A stretch of DNA of 64,000 nt, taken from the NCBI RefSeq assembly GCF_008704935.1, contig NZ_CP023692.1, positions 5,423,001-5,487,000 on the forward strand, written 5' to 3'. This document shows positions 26,998-34,818 of this stretch, one piece after another. Numbering within the stretch: the stretch's first letter is position 1; every line of letters starts with the position of its first letter. Position numbers and translations under genes: made by a program. The notes beneath the pieces were generated by a model, which was not told the DNA's origin, did not search any database, and saw nothing but the letters and a program-made list of their open reading frames with translations. The stretch comes from Streptomyces vinaceus. GTDB taxonomy: Bacteria > Actinomycetota > Actinomycetes > Streptomycetales > Streptomycetaceae.

Positions 26998-28488
26998 ATG
27001 GATCTTGAGACGTTCCGCAAGCTCGCGGCGGACCGCCGCGTCATCCCCGTGAGCCGCAAGCTGCTGGCCGACGGTGACACCCCCGTCGGGCTCTACCGCA
27101 AGCTGGCCGCCGAACGCCCGGGCACCTTCCTCCTGGAGTCCGCGGAGAACGGCCGCTCCTGGTCCCGCTACTCCTTCGTCGGGGTGCGCAGCGCCTCCAC
27201 GCTGACCGTCCGGGACGGTCGCGCGCACTGGATCGGGACCCCGCCCGTCGGCGTCCCCACCGACGGCGACCCGCTCGAAGCCCTGCGCGCCACCGTCCAG
27301 ACCCTGCACACGCCCCGCGACCTGGCCGCCGGGATGCCGCCCTTCACCGGCGGCATGGTCGGCTACCTCGGCTACGACATCGTGCGCCGCCTGGAGCGCA
27401 TCGGCGAGCACACCGACGACGACCTGCGGCTGCCCGAGCTGACCATGCTGCTCACCTCCGACCTGGCGGTCATGGACCACTGGGACGGCACGGTCCAGCT
27501 CATCGCGAACGCCATCAACCACAACGACCTCGACACCGGCGTGGACGAGGCGTACGCGGACGCCGTGGCCCGGCTCGACGCGATGGAGGCCGACCTCGCG
27601 CGCCCCGCCCCGTACACGCCCACGCCGCTGCCCGCCTCGGAGCTCCCGCAGTTCTCGGCCCTGTGGGGCGGCGAGAAGTACCAGGACGCCGTCGAGGACA
27701 TCAAGGAGCGGATCCGGGCCGGCGAGGCCTTCCAGGTGGTGCCCTCGCAGCGGTTCGAGACGCCCTGCGCGGCCTCCGCGCTGGACGTCTACCGGGTGCT
27801 GCGGGCCACCAACCCGTCCCCGTACATGTACCTGTTCCGCTTCGAGAACGGCTTCGACGTCGTCGGCTCCAGCCCGGAGGCCCTGGTCAAGGTCGAGGAC
27901 GGGCGGGCCATGGTCCACCCGATCGCCGGCACCCGCCACCGCGGGGCCACCCCGCAGGAGGACCACGAGCTCGCCGAGGAGCTGCTGGCCGACCCCAAGG
28001 AGCGCGCCGAGCACCTGATGCTCGTCGACCTGGGCCGCAACGACCTCGGCCGGGTCTGCGAGCCGGGATCGGTCGAGGTCGTCGACTTCATGTCGATCGA
28101 GCGGTACTCGCACGTCATGCACATCGTCTCCACGGTCACCGGCCGGGTCGCCGAGGGGAAGACCGCCTTCGACGTGCTGACCGCCTGCTTCCCGGCCGGC
28201 ACCCTCTCGGGCGCGCCCAAGCCGCGCGCCATGCAGATCATCGAGGAGCTGGAGCCCACCCGGCGCGGCCTGTACGGCGGCTGCGTGGGCTACCTCGACT
28301 TCGCCGGGGACTCCGACACGGCCATCGCCATCCGCACGGCGCTGCTGCGCGACGGCACCGCGTACGTCCAGGCGGGCGCCGGGGTCGTCGCGGATTCGGT
28401 GCCCGAACTGGAGGACCTGGAGTGCCGCAACAAGGCGGCCGCCGTGCTGCGCGCGGTGGGAGCGGCGAACCGGCTGAACGGCGCGTGA
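26998..28488 (+). CDS. trpE: Anthranilate synthase component I
   Basis: Commits chorismate to tryptophan. The 496-residue product has the N-terminal LLES feedback motif (FLLESAENGRSWSRYSFVG), expected to bind tryptophan, and the C-terminal chorismate-binding domain with GSSPE, GTRHRG, DLGRNDLGRVCEPG and FPAGTLSGAPK. The glutaminase partner TrpG is not in the window. No Trp-codon-rich leader peptide lies in the 19-bp gap after hisI, so attenuation directly before trpE is not supported here. Confidence 0.97.
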   Translation: MDLETFRKLAADRRVIPVSRKLLADGDTPVGLYRKLAAERPGTFLLESAENGRSWSRYSFVGVRSASTLTVRDGRAHWIGTPPVGVPTDGDPLEALRATVQTLHTPRDLAAGMPPFTGGMVGYLGYDIVRRLERIGEHTDDDLRLPELTMLLTSDLAVMDHWDGTVQLIANAINHNDLDTGVDEAYADAVARLDAMEADLARPAPYTPTPLPASELPQFSALWGGEKYQDAVEDIKERIRAGEAFQVVPSQRFETPCAASALDVYRVLRATNPSPYMYLFRFENGFDVVGSSPEALVKVEDGRAMVHPIAGTRHRGATPQEDHELAEELLADPKERAEHLMLVDLGRNDLGRVCEPGSVEVVDFMSIERYSHVMHIVSTVTGRVAEGKTAFDVLTACFPAGTLSGAPKPRAMQIIEELEPTRRGLYGGCVGYLDFAGDSDTAIAIRTALLRDGTAYVQAGAGVVADSVPELEDLECRNKAAAVLRAVGAANRLNGA

Positions 28489-28511
28489 CGCGGTAGGGGA
28501 TAGTGGGGTGC

Positions 28512-29159
28512 GTGAGTGCCGTACCCCCACCCCGAAACGACGCCGACACCCCCGATGCCCCGCAGGCCCCGGACGCTCGCGGCGGCCGCCGCAGCGTGGC
28601 CGTCGCCCTGCTGTTCGGAGCGCTCGGCGCCACCGTCGTCCTGCTCGCCTCCGGCCGCGTCTGGGCCCGGGGCACCGCCGCCGTCGGGGGCGGCTCGCTG
28701 CCGCTGACCGCGGACGGGCGGGCCGTCACCGGGCTGCCGGCGGCCCTGGCCATCGTGGGCCTCGCGGCCCTGGTGGCCGTGTTCGCCGTACGCGGCAGGA
28801 GCCGGCTGCTGGTCTCCGGGCTGCTGGCGCTGAGCGGGCTGGGCGCGGCGCTGGCCGCCGTACTGGCCGCGGACGACCGGCGGGCGCTGGACGAGCAGGC
28901 CGCCCGTACGGCCGCGGACACCGCGGCGCAGGTGGGGGCGCTGACCCACACGGCCTGGCCGTACGTCACGGCCGCCGGCGGGGCGCTGATCCTGCTCGCC
29001 GGACTGCTGGCCCTGCGGTTCGGCGGCGGCTGGCCGGCGATGGGCGGCCGCTACGAGCGGGACGGCAGCCCCCGGCCCCGCAAGGCGGCGACGGTGGACC
29101 CCGACCGGCCCGAGGACCTGTGGAAGGCCCTGGACCGCGGCGAGGACCCCACCCGCTGA
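28512..29159 (+). CDS. Trp biosynthesis-associated membrane protein (Trp_oprn_chp)
   Basis: A 215-residue protein of the family annotated as tryptophan-associated transmembrane protein (TIGR02234/Trp_oprn_chp), found next to trp genes in actinobacteria. It has four hydrophobic segments (about residues 28-48, 75-92, 98-120, and 150-170), the first followed by SGRVWARGT. Its role is unknown. It starts 24 bp after trpE, so it is likely co-transcribed. GTG 28512 is preferred; GTG 28503 is also open. Confidence 0.85.
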   Translation: MSAVPPPRNDADTPDAPQAPDARGGRRSVAVALLFGALGATVVLLASGRVWARGTAAVGGGSLPLTADGRAVTGLPAALAIVGLAALVAVFAVRGRSRLLVSGLLALSGLGAALAAVLAADDRRALDEQAARTAADTAAQVGALTHTAWPYVTAAGGALILLAGLLALRFGGGWPAMGGRYERDGSPRPRKAATVDPDRPEDLWKALDRGEDPTR

Positions 29160-29255
29160 CCACGCACCCCTGCCGGTGCGGGACAATGAGCACCGAGCAT
29201 TCGACACACTGCGATTTCTGAACCGCACTGCGACAGAGCAAACGAGGAGCAACTC

Positions 29256-29507
29256 ATGGCGGGCACTAACCACGGACACACCCCGGCCGCCTGGACCGGT
29301 GTCATCATCGCCTTCATCGGTTTCTGCATCTCCGGCGCCTTCATGGTGCTCGCCAACCCGCTCGGGTTCTGGGCCGGTCTCGTCGTCGTCGCGCTCGGCG
29401 GTGTGGTCGGTCTGGCGATGAAGGCCGCGGGCATGGGCATGCCGAAGGCCGCCCACGAGGACCTGGCCGTGGTCATCGCCTCCAACAAGGCCGCCGCCAA
29501 GGTCTGA
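29256..29507 (+). CDS. HGxxPAAW motif membrane protein
   Basis: An 83-residue actinobacterial protein named for its N-terminal HGHTPAAW motif, followed by two hydrophobic helices (about residues 15-33 and 37-57) with an intervening NPLGF turn and a helical cytoplasmic tail. Function unknown; it is regularly found between trpE and trpC in actinobacteria. A GAGGAG ribosome site precedes ATG 29256, and a hairpin with a T-run follows. Confidence 0.88.
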   Translation: MAGTNHGHTPAAWTGVIIAFIGFCISGAFMVLANPLGFWAGLVVVALGGVVGLAMKAAGMGMPKAAHEDLAVVIASNKAAAKV

Positions 29508-29527
29508 CCGGTCGGTGCACACCCCCG

Positions 29528-29558
29528 AAAGGCGCGGCCCCGTGGGGCTGCGCCTTTT
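29528..29558 (+). terminator. Intrinsic terminator with T-run
   Basis: An 8-bp stem aaaggcgc (29528-29535) pairs with gcgccttt (29550-29557), with an inner GC stem, and ends in TTTT. It follows the HGxxPAAW gene and sits just before the DUF2752 gene. Confidence 0.8.
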
Positions 29559-29582
29559 GTCATGAGCGGAGACAATCAGCGC

Positions 29583-30065
29583 GTGGACGCCCCTCACAGC
29601 CCCTACGCCGTGCCGCCGGTGCCGCCCGTGCCGCCCGTGCCCGAGTCCGCGCCCGCGCCCGCGCAGGGCCTCGTCCGGCGGCTGGCCCCGCCGGGGCTGA
29701 CGCTGGCCGCGGCGGGCCTGGCGTTTGCGTACGTGGGCACCGTGGATCCGAATGAACCCGGCCACTATCCGGTCTGCCCGCTATTCCGGCTCACCGGAAT
29801 CCTGTGCCCCGGATGCGGCGGTCTGCGCAGTGCGCACGCCTTCGCCCACGGCGACCTGATCACCGCTTTGGGGGCAAATGCCCTGGCCGTCGCCGGCTAC
29901 TTCGTCTTCGCGGGCTTCATGATCCTGTGGCTGGTTCGCGCCGGTCGCGGCGGTCCGACCCCGAGCTTTACCCTGCGGCGGCCGTACTGGTGGGCCGTCG
30001 GGGTACTGGCCCTGGTCTTCACGGTGGTCCGAAACCTGCCGTTCGGGGCCGCGCTGGCCCCGTGA
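29583..30065 (+). CDS. DUF2752 membrane protein
   Basis: A DUF2752 family protein, about 160 residues. After a Pro-rich cytoplasmic N-terminus it has the family core VCPLFRLTGILCPGCGGLRSAHAFAHGD, with a CPGC pair, and three hydrophobic segments. Function unknown. The GTG at 29583 has GGAG upstream. An ATG at 29562 (167 residues) lies inside the preceding terminator and has no ribosome site, so I prefer the later start. Confidence 0.82.
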   Translation: MDAPHSPYAVPPVPPVPPVPESAPAPAQGLVRRLAPPGLTLAAAGLAFAYVGTVDPNEPGHYPVCPLFRLTGILCPGCGGLRSAHAFAHGDLITALGANALAVAGYFVFAGFMILWLVRAGRGGPTPSFTLRRPYWWAVGVLALVFTVVRNLPFGAALAP

Positions 30066-30173
30066 GACCGGGAGATTCCCTTATGAATCCCGGATTCCGA
30101 ATGTCCATTCCCTGGGACGCCGTCAACCGCGTGCGGAGGGCAAGGCCTCCTGCGGATACCATTTGATTGCTGA

Positions 30174-30199
30174 CCTTGCAGTTGTACGTGTCTGCAAGG
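30174..30199. promoter_or_regulatory. Dyad upstream of trpC
   Basis: A perfect 8-bp inverted repeat, ccttgcag-n10-ctgcaagg, is centred 50 bp before the trpC GTG in the 171-bp gap after DUF2752. It could be an operator or a leader hairpin. No Trp-rich leader peptide is visible in this gap. Confidence 0.45.
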
Positions 30200-30236
30200 C
30201 GGCCGACCGTCATCGACCCGGAAGGGGGCCGCTCGC

Positions 30237-31046
30237 GTGAGTGTGCTCGACGAGATCATCGAAGGGGTCCGCGAAGACCTTGCCGAACGGCAGGCCCGCG
30301 TGAGCCTCGACGAGCTCAAGGAGCGTGCCGCCAAGGCGCCCCAGGCCAAGGACGGCGTCGCTGCCCTGCGCGGCGACAGCGTCAAGGTGATCTGCGAGGT
30401 CAAGCGCTCCAGCCCCTCCAAGGGCGCGCTGGCCGCGATCGCGGATCCGGCCGGGCTCGCCGCCGACTACGAGGCGGGAGGTGCGGCGGTCATCTCCGTC
30501 CTCACCGAGCAGCGCCGTTTCGGCGGCTCGCTGGCCGACCTGGAGGCCGTCCGCGCCCGCGTGGACATCCCGATCCTGCGCAAGGACTTCATCGTCACGG
30601 CGTACCAGCTGTGGGAGGCCCGCGCCTACGGCGCCGACCTCGCGCTGCTCATCGTCGCGGCCCTGGAGCAGGAGGCCCTCGTCTCCCTGATCGAGCGGGC
30701 CGAGTCCATCGGGCTCACCCCGCTCGTCGAGGTCCACGACGAGGACGAGGTCGAGCGCGCGGTTGCGGCCGGCGCCAAGATCATCGGCGTCAACGCCCGC
30801 AACCTCAAGGACCTCAAGGTCGACCGCTCCACCTTCGAGCGCGTCGTCGGCGAGATCCCGGCCCACATCGTCAAGGTCGCCGAGTCCGGCATCCGCGGGC
30901 CGCACGACCTGATCGCCTACGCCAACGAGGGCGCCGACGCCGTCCTCGTCGGGGAGTCCCTGGTGACCGGACGCGACCCGAAGGCGGCCGTGGCCGACCT
31001 CGTCGCCGCCGGCGCCCACCCCGCCCTGCGCCACGGACGGAGCTGA
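30237..31046 (+). CDS. trpC: Indole-3-glycerol phosphate synthase
   Basis: Closes the indole ring in tryptophan synthesis. The 269-residue (beta/alpha)8 barrel is monofunctional: CEVKRSSPSKG (catalytic Lys), ILRKDFIV (general acid Lys), NARNLKDLKVD and AESGIRG are all present, and there is no fused TrpF domain. GTG 30237. First gene of trpC-trpM-trpB-trpA. Confidence 0.97.
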   Translation: MSVLDEIIEGVREDLAERQARVSLDELKERAAKAPQAKDGVAALRGDSVKVICEVKRSSPSKGALAAIADPAGLAADYEAGGAAVISVLTEQRRFGGSLADLEAVRARVDIPILRKDFIVTAYQLWEARAYGADLALLIVAALEQEALVSLIERAESIGLTPLVEVHDEDEVERAVAAGAKIIGVNARNLKDLKVDRSTFERVVGEIPAHIVKVAESGIRGPHDLIAYANEGADAVLVGESLVTGRDPKAAVADLVAAGAHPALRHGRS

Positions 31047-31054
31047 CCCGTCCC

Positions 31055-31264
31055 ATGGCCCCCAACCGTCCCACCGTCCGCACCCGACCGGGCCACGGCC
31101 CGGCCGGCGTGCCGACGGCGCACGCGCCCCTGGCGCGCGGCTGCCGCCCCCGCGGCTGCCGCGCCCCGGCCCGGCGCGTGCACGGGCGGCGGGTCCGGTA
31201 CGTGATCGGCTCCGAGCCCGGTCAGGTCAACGGCATGCGATGGCGCACCGCAGGCGCGCTGTGA
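31055..31264 (+). CDS. trpM: Small basic trp-operon protein, probable TrpM (TrpX)
   Basis: A 69-codon gene between trpC and trpB. In Streptomyces coelicolor this place is held by trpX, later called trpM, which encodes a small protein reported to modulate tryptophan synthesis and development. The product is Arg- and Pro-rich, with CRPRGCRAPARRVHGRR and a C-terminal block YVIGSEPGQVNGMRWR that looks like the conserved part. It starts 9 bp after the trpC stop; the ribosome site is weak and a later start inside the first 20 codons is possible. Confidence 0.66.
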   Translation: MAPNRPTVRTRPGHGPAGVPTAHAPLARGCRPRGCRAPARRVHGRRVRYVIGSEPGQVNGMRWRTAGAL

Positions 31265-31281
31265 CGAGGACCGCCCCGGTC

Positions 31282-31328
31282 CGGTACGCCTGACGCCACC
31301 GTCGCCTTCCGACGGTGCGGGCGTACCG
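31282..31328 (+). promoter_or_regulatory. Long stem-loop in the trpM-trpB intercistronic region
   Basis: An outer 9-bp stem (31282-31290 with 31320-31328) encloses an inner 8-bp stem (31297-31304 with 31310-31317) around a 5-base loop, with an asymmetric bulge between them. It lies just after the trpM stop in a 227-bp gap, unusually long for this operon. It could attenuate or process the message before trpB. The rest of the gap also carries weaker GC stems and the AGGAG site of trpB. Confidence 0.55.
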
Positions 31329-31491
31329 CCCCGCGCGGTACCCGCTCACGGCCTGTCGCCCCGGGCCGCCGGCCCCGGGCACGGGCCGCTGCGCCCGTAC
31401 GCATCCCCACCCCCGCAGCGGGGTGCGCGTGCGGCGGGCCCACGGCGCAATACGGTGCATCCATCCCATCGCACCCGTAGGAGTACTGGCC

Positions 31492-32745
31492 ATGTCCAGC
31501 AACTCGTTCTTCATCCCGGACCCGGAGGGTCACACCCCGAACGCCGAGGGTTACTTCGGCGACTTCGGCGGCAAGTTCATCCCGGAGGCGCTCGTCGCCG
31601 CCGTGGACGAGGTCGCCGTCGAGTACGACAAGGCCAAGGGCGACCCGGCCTTCGCGGCCGAGCTCAACGACCTGATGGTCAACTACACGGGCCGGCCCAG
31701 CGCCCTCAGCGAGGTGCCGCGCTTCGCCGAGCACGCCGGCGGCGCCCGGATCTTCCTCAAGCGCGAGGACCTCAACCACACCGGCTCGCACAAGATCAAC
31801 AACGTGCTGGGCCAGGCGCTGCTCACCAAGCGCATGGGCAAGACCCGCGTCATCGCCGAGACCGGAGCCGGGCAGCACGGCGTGGCCACCGCCACCGCCT
31901 GCGCCCTCTTCGGCCTGGAGTGCACCGTCTACATGGGCGAGATCGACACCCAGCGCCAGGCCCTGAACGTGGCCCGCATGCGGATGCTGGGCGCCGAGGT
32001 CATCGCCGTGAAGTCCGGCTCCCGCACCCTCAAGGACGCCATCAACGAGGCGTTCCGCGACTGGGTCGCCAACGTGGACCGCACCCACTACCTCTTCGGC
32101 ACGGTCGCCGGCCCCCACCCCTTCCCGGCCATGGTCCGCGACTTCCACCGGGTCATCGGCGTCGAGGCCCGCCGCCAGATCCTGGAGCGCACCGGGCGGC
32201 TACCCGACGCCGTCGCGGCCTGCGTCGGCGGCGGCTCCAACGCCATCGGCCTCTTCCACGCCTTCATCCCGGACACCGACGTCCGCCTGGTCGGCTTCGA
32301 GCCCGCCGGGCACGGCGTCGAGACCGGCGAGCACGCGGCCACGCTGACCGCCGGCGAGCCCGGCATCCTGCACGGCTCCCGCAGCTACGTCCTCCAGGAC
32401 GAGGAGGGCCAGATCACCGAGCCGTACTCCATCTCGGCCGGCCTGGACTACCCGGGCATCGGCCCGGAGCACTCGTACCTCAAGGACAGCGGCCGCGGCG
32501 AGTACCGCGCGGTCACCGACGACGCCGCGATGCAGGCCCTGCGCCTGCTCTCCCGTACGGAAGGCATCATCCCGGCGATCGAGTCGGCGCACGCGCTCGC
32601 GGGCGCCCTCGACCTCGGCAAGGAGCTCGGCAAGGACGGGCTGATCGTGGTCAACCTGTCCGGCCGCGGCGACAAGGACATGGACACGGCGGCCCGCTAC
32701 TTCAACCTGTACGACACCGACGCCTCCGAGGGGGAGACCAAGTGA
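31492..32745 (+). CDS. trpB: Tryptophan synthase beta chain
   Basis: PLP-dependent condensation of indole with serine. The 417-residue product has the PLP Lys in EDLNHTGSHKINN, ETGAGQHGVATA, and the phosphate loop GGGSNAIG. The ATG at 31492 has AGGAG 11 bases upstream. Coupled to trpA by a GTGA overlap. Confidence 0.98.
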   Translation: MSSNSFFIPDPEGHTPNAEGYFGDFGGKFIPEALVAAVDEVAVEYDKAKGDPAFAAELNDLMVNYTGRPSALSEVPRFAEHAGGARIFLKREDLNHTGSHKINNVLGQALLTKRMGKTRVIAETGAGQHGVATATACALFGLECTVYMGEIDTQRQALNVARMRMLGAEVIAVKSGSRTLKDAINEAFRDWVANVDRTHYLFGTVAGPHPFPAMVRDFHRVIGVEARRQILERTGRLPDAVAACVGGGSNAIGLFHAFIPDTDVRLVGFEPAGHGVETGEHAATLTAGEPGILHGSRSYVLQDEEGQITEPYSISAGLDYPGIGPEHSYLKDSGRGEYRAVTDDAAMQALRLLSRTEGIIPAIESAHALAGALDLGKELGKDGLIVVNLSGRGDKDMDTAARYFNLYDTDASEGETK

Positions 32746-33554
32746 GCGGCAACATCGAACTCCTCTCCGCCACCCTCGCGAAGGCCAAGTCCGAGGACCG
32801 CGCGGCCCTCGTCGCCTACCTCCCGGCCGGGTTCCCGACCGTGGACGGCGGCATCGAGGCCGTCAAGGCCGTCATCGCGGGCGGCGCGGACGTGGTCGAG
32901 GTCGGGCTCCCGCACAGCGACCCCGTCCTGGACGGCGCGGTCATCCAGACCGCCGACGACATCGCCCTGCGCGGCGGGGTCAAGATCGCCGACGTGCTGC
33001 GCACCGTGCGCGAGGCGCACGCGGCCACCGGGGCGCCGGTGCTGGTGATGACGTACTGGAACCCGATCGACCGCTACGGCGTGGAGCGGTTCGTCACCGA
33101 GCTGGCCGCGGCGGGCGGGGCGGGCTGCATCCTGCCCGACCTGCCGGTCCAGGAGTCCGCACTGTGGCGCGAGCACGCCGACAAGCACGGTCTGGCGACC
33201 GTCTTCGTCGTCGCCCCGAGCAGCAAGGACGAGCGCCTGGCGACCATCACGGCCGCCGGTTCCGGCTTCGTGTACGCCGCCTCGCTGATGGGCGTCACCG
33301 GCACGCGCGAGTCGGTCGGCAACGAGGCCCAGGAGCTGGTCCGCCGGACCCGGGCCACCACCGAGCTGCCGGTCTGCGTGGGGCTGGGCGTCTCCAACGC
33401 CGTCCAGGCCAAGGAGGTCGCGGGCTTCGCCGACGGCGTGATCGTCGGCTCGGCCTTCGTGAAGCTGCTGCTGGACGCGCCGGACCTGCCGGCCGGGCTG
33501 GCGGCCGTGAAGGCGCTCGCCGGCGAGCTGGCGGAAGGCGTCCGCAGGGGCTGA
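32742..33554 (+). CDS. trpA: Tryptophan synthase alpha chain
   Basis: Cleaves indole-glycerol phosphate and channels indole to TrpB. The 270-residue barrel has the catalytic Glu in VVEVGLPHSDPVLDG and Asp in the same block, plus ILPDLPVQES and GLGVSNA. Starts with GTG overlapping the trpB stop by 4 bases. Last gene of the operon. Confidence 0.97.
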   Translation: MSGNIELLSATLAKAKSEDRAALVAYLPAGFPTVDGGIEAVKAVIAGGADVVEVGLPHSDPVLDGAVIQTADDIALRGGVKIADVLRTVREAHAATGAPVLVMTYWNPIDRYGVERFVTELAAAGGAGCILPDLPVQESALWREHADKHGLATVFVVAPSSKDERLATITAAGSGFVYAASLMGVTGTRESVGNEAQELVRRTRATTELPVCVGLGVSNAVQAKEVAGFADGVIVGSAFVKLLLDAPDLPAGLAAVKALAGELAEGVRRG

Positions 33555-33634
33555 CGCCCGCAGGCGGGCCGGTGCGTTCGATCGGCGGCGCGAACCCCTG
33601 AGCGGGTTCTGTAGCCCGATCGGGTGGAAGTGGG

Positions 33635-33670
33635 AGCGGGGAGGCACGCGAGTGCCTCCCCGCTTCGTTT
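33635..33670 (+). terminator. Terminator after trpA
   Basis: A perfect 12-bp stem (33636-33647 with 33652-33663), extendable by one A-T pair, has a GCGA tetraloop and is followed by ttcgttt. It ends 9 bases before the start of the next gene. Confidence 0.85.
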
Positions 33671-33678
33671 GGCCGAAC

Positions 33679-34701
33679 GTGAGCGAGAAGAACGACGGTG
33701 CGAACCGCGATGCGAAACGATCGGCCCGCGAGCGGCTCCAGGTGGAGCGCGAGCGCGAGAAGAAGAGGGAGAAGCGGCGGCGGACCATCGTCGTGGCGTC
33801 GGCCGTGGTCGGCGTCCTCGGCCTGGCGGCCGTCGTCGGCCTGATCGCGGCCAACACCAAGAAGGGCGACAGCTCCGCGGCCGGGGGCCCGGTGACCGCC
33901 CCCTCGGGCGCCACGGGCAAGGACGCGCTGGCCATCCAGGCCGGCAAGCCGGAGGCCAAGTCCACGCTGACGGTGTGGGAGGACTTCCGCTGCCCGGCGT
34001 GCAAGGCCTTCGAGACCAACTACCGGGACACGGTCCACGAGCTGGAGGCCAAGGGCCTGCTCAAGGTCGACTACCACCTGGTCACCCTGATCGACGGGAA
34101 CATGGGCGGCAGCGGCTCGCTGAAGGGCGCCAACGCGGCCGCCTGCGCGCAGGACGCCGGGAAGTTCCCCGCCTACCACGACGTCCTGTTCGAGAACCAG
34201 CCGCAGGAGACGGACGACGCGTACGGGAACAACGCGAAGCTGCTGGAGCTGGCGGGCAAGGTGGACGGGCTGGTCACCCCCGAGTTCCGCAAGTGCGTCG
34301 AGGACGGGATCCACAACAGCTGGGTGAACAAGTCCTACGAGGCCTTCCGCGCCGGGAAGTTCCGGGGCACCCCGGCCGTGCTGCTGAACGGCAAGGACAT
34401 CTTCGCCGACCAGGCCAACCCGGTGACCCCGCAGAAGCTCAAGGAGCAGGTGGAAGCGGCCGCGAAGGGCAGCGGCGGAGGCGACGCCGCGGCCTCGCCG
34501 TCCGCGTCGCCCTCGGCCTCGGCCTCGGCCTCGCACTCCGCCTCGCCGAGCGCGGCCGCGAAGGGGTCGAAGACCTCGGGCTCCGGCTCATCCTCCGGCT
34601 CGTCCTCCGCCTCCTCCTCGGCCGTGGCGAAGTCCTCCGCCACCTCGGCGGGCTCACGGGCCGGCTCGGCGGGGGCCGCGAAGGGGGCCGGCGAGGAGTG
34701 A
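33679..34701 (+). CDS. Membrane-anchored DsbA-like protein with Ser/Ala tail
   Basis: A 340-residue paralogue of the gene at 5805-6599. It has a charged, coiled-coil-like cytoplasmic N-terminus (RERLQVEREREKKREKRRR), one membrane segment (about residues 37-57), then a DsbA-type thioredoxin fold with CPAC in DFRCPACKAFE and the cis-Pro loop FRGTPAVLLNG. The last ~75 residues are a Ser/Ala/Gly low-complexity tail, probably a spacer in the cell wall. GTG 33679 is chosen; the frame is open to 33652. It stands just before lgt, matching a role in maturing exported proteins (inference). Confidence 0.88.
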   Translation: MSEKNDGANRDAKRSARERLQVEREREKKREKRRRTIVVASAVVGVLGLAAVVGLIAANTKKGDSSAAGGPVTAPSGATGKDALAIQAGKPEAKSTLTVWEDFRCPACKAFETNYRDTVHELEAKGLLKVDYHLVTLIDGNMGGSGSLKGANAAACAQDAGKFPAYHDVLFENQPQETDDAYGNNAKLLELAGKVDGLVTPEFRKCVEDGIHNSWVNKSYEAFRAGKFRGTPAVLLNGKDIFADQANPVTPQKLKEQVEAAAKGSGGGDAAASPSASPSASASASHSASPSAAAKGSKTSGSGSSSGSSSASSSAVAKSSATSAGSRAGSAGAAKGAGEE

Positions 34702-34705
34702 GCTG

Positions 34706-34736
34706 GGGTGCGTCCGGCGCGACCCGCCGGACACCC
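34706..34736 (+). terminator. Hairpin after the DsbA-like gene
   Basis: An 8-bp perfect stem (34712-34719 with 34725-34732), loop of five, with extra outer pairs, begins 10 bp after the stop codon. Confidence 0.5.
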
Positions 34737-34767
34737 CCCGCGGCCCGTCTCGATTTGGCGCCAGGTT

Positions 34768-34798
34768 GCCGGGCGGGTTGCGGTCCGTACCGCCCGGC
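34768..34798. promoter_or_regulatory. Dyad before lgt
   Basis: A perfect 9-bp inverted repeat (34768-34776 with 34790-34798) with a 13-base spacer lies 20 bp before the lgt ATG. It could be an operator or a leader hairpin; nothing else identifies it. Confidence 0.3.
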
Positions 34799-34818
34799 AG
34801 GGTAGCGTCGGCCCTGCC

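Noticed and set aside
30066..30236. Tryptophan attenuator leader before trpC
   Set aside because: No short open frame with consecutive TGG codons is present; only a symmetric site was kept as a candidate.
30167..31264. A 365-codon frame overlapping trpC and ending at the trpM stop
   Set aside because: Only its last 69 codons (from 31055) lie outside trpC; the rest is an out-of-frame shadow, so only the small gene was kept.
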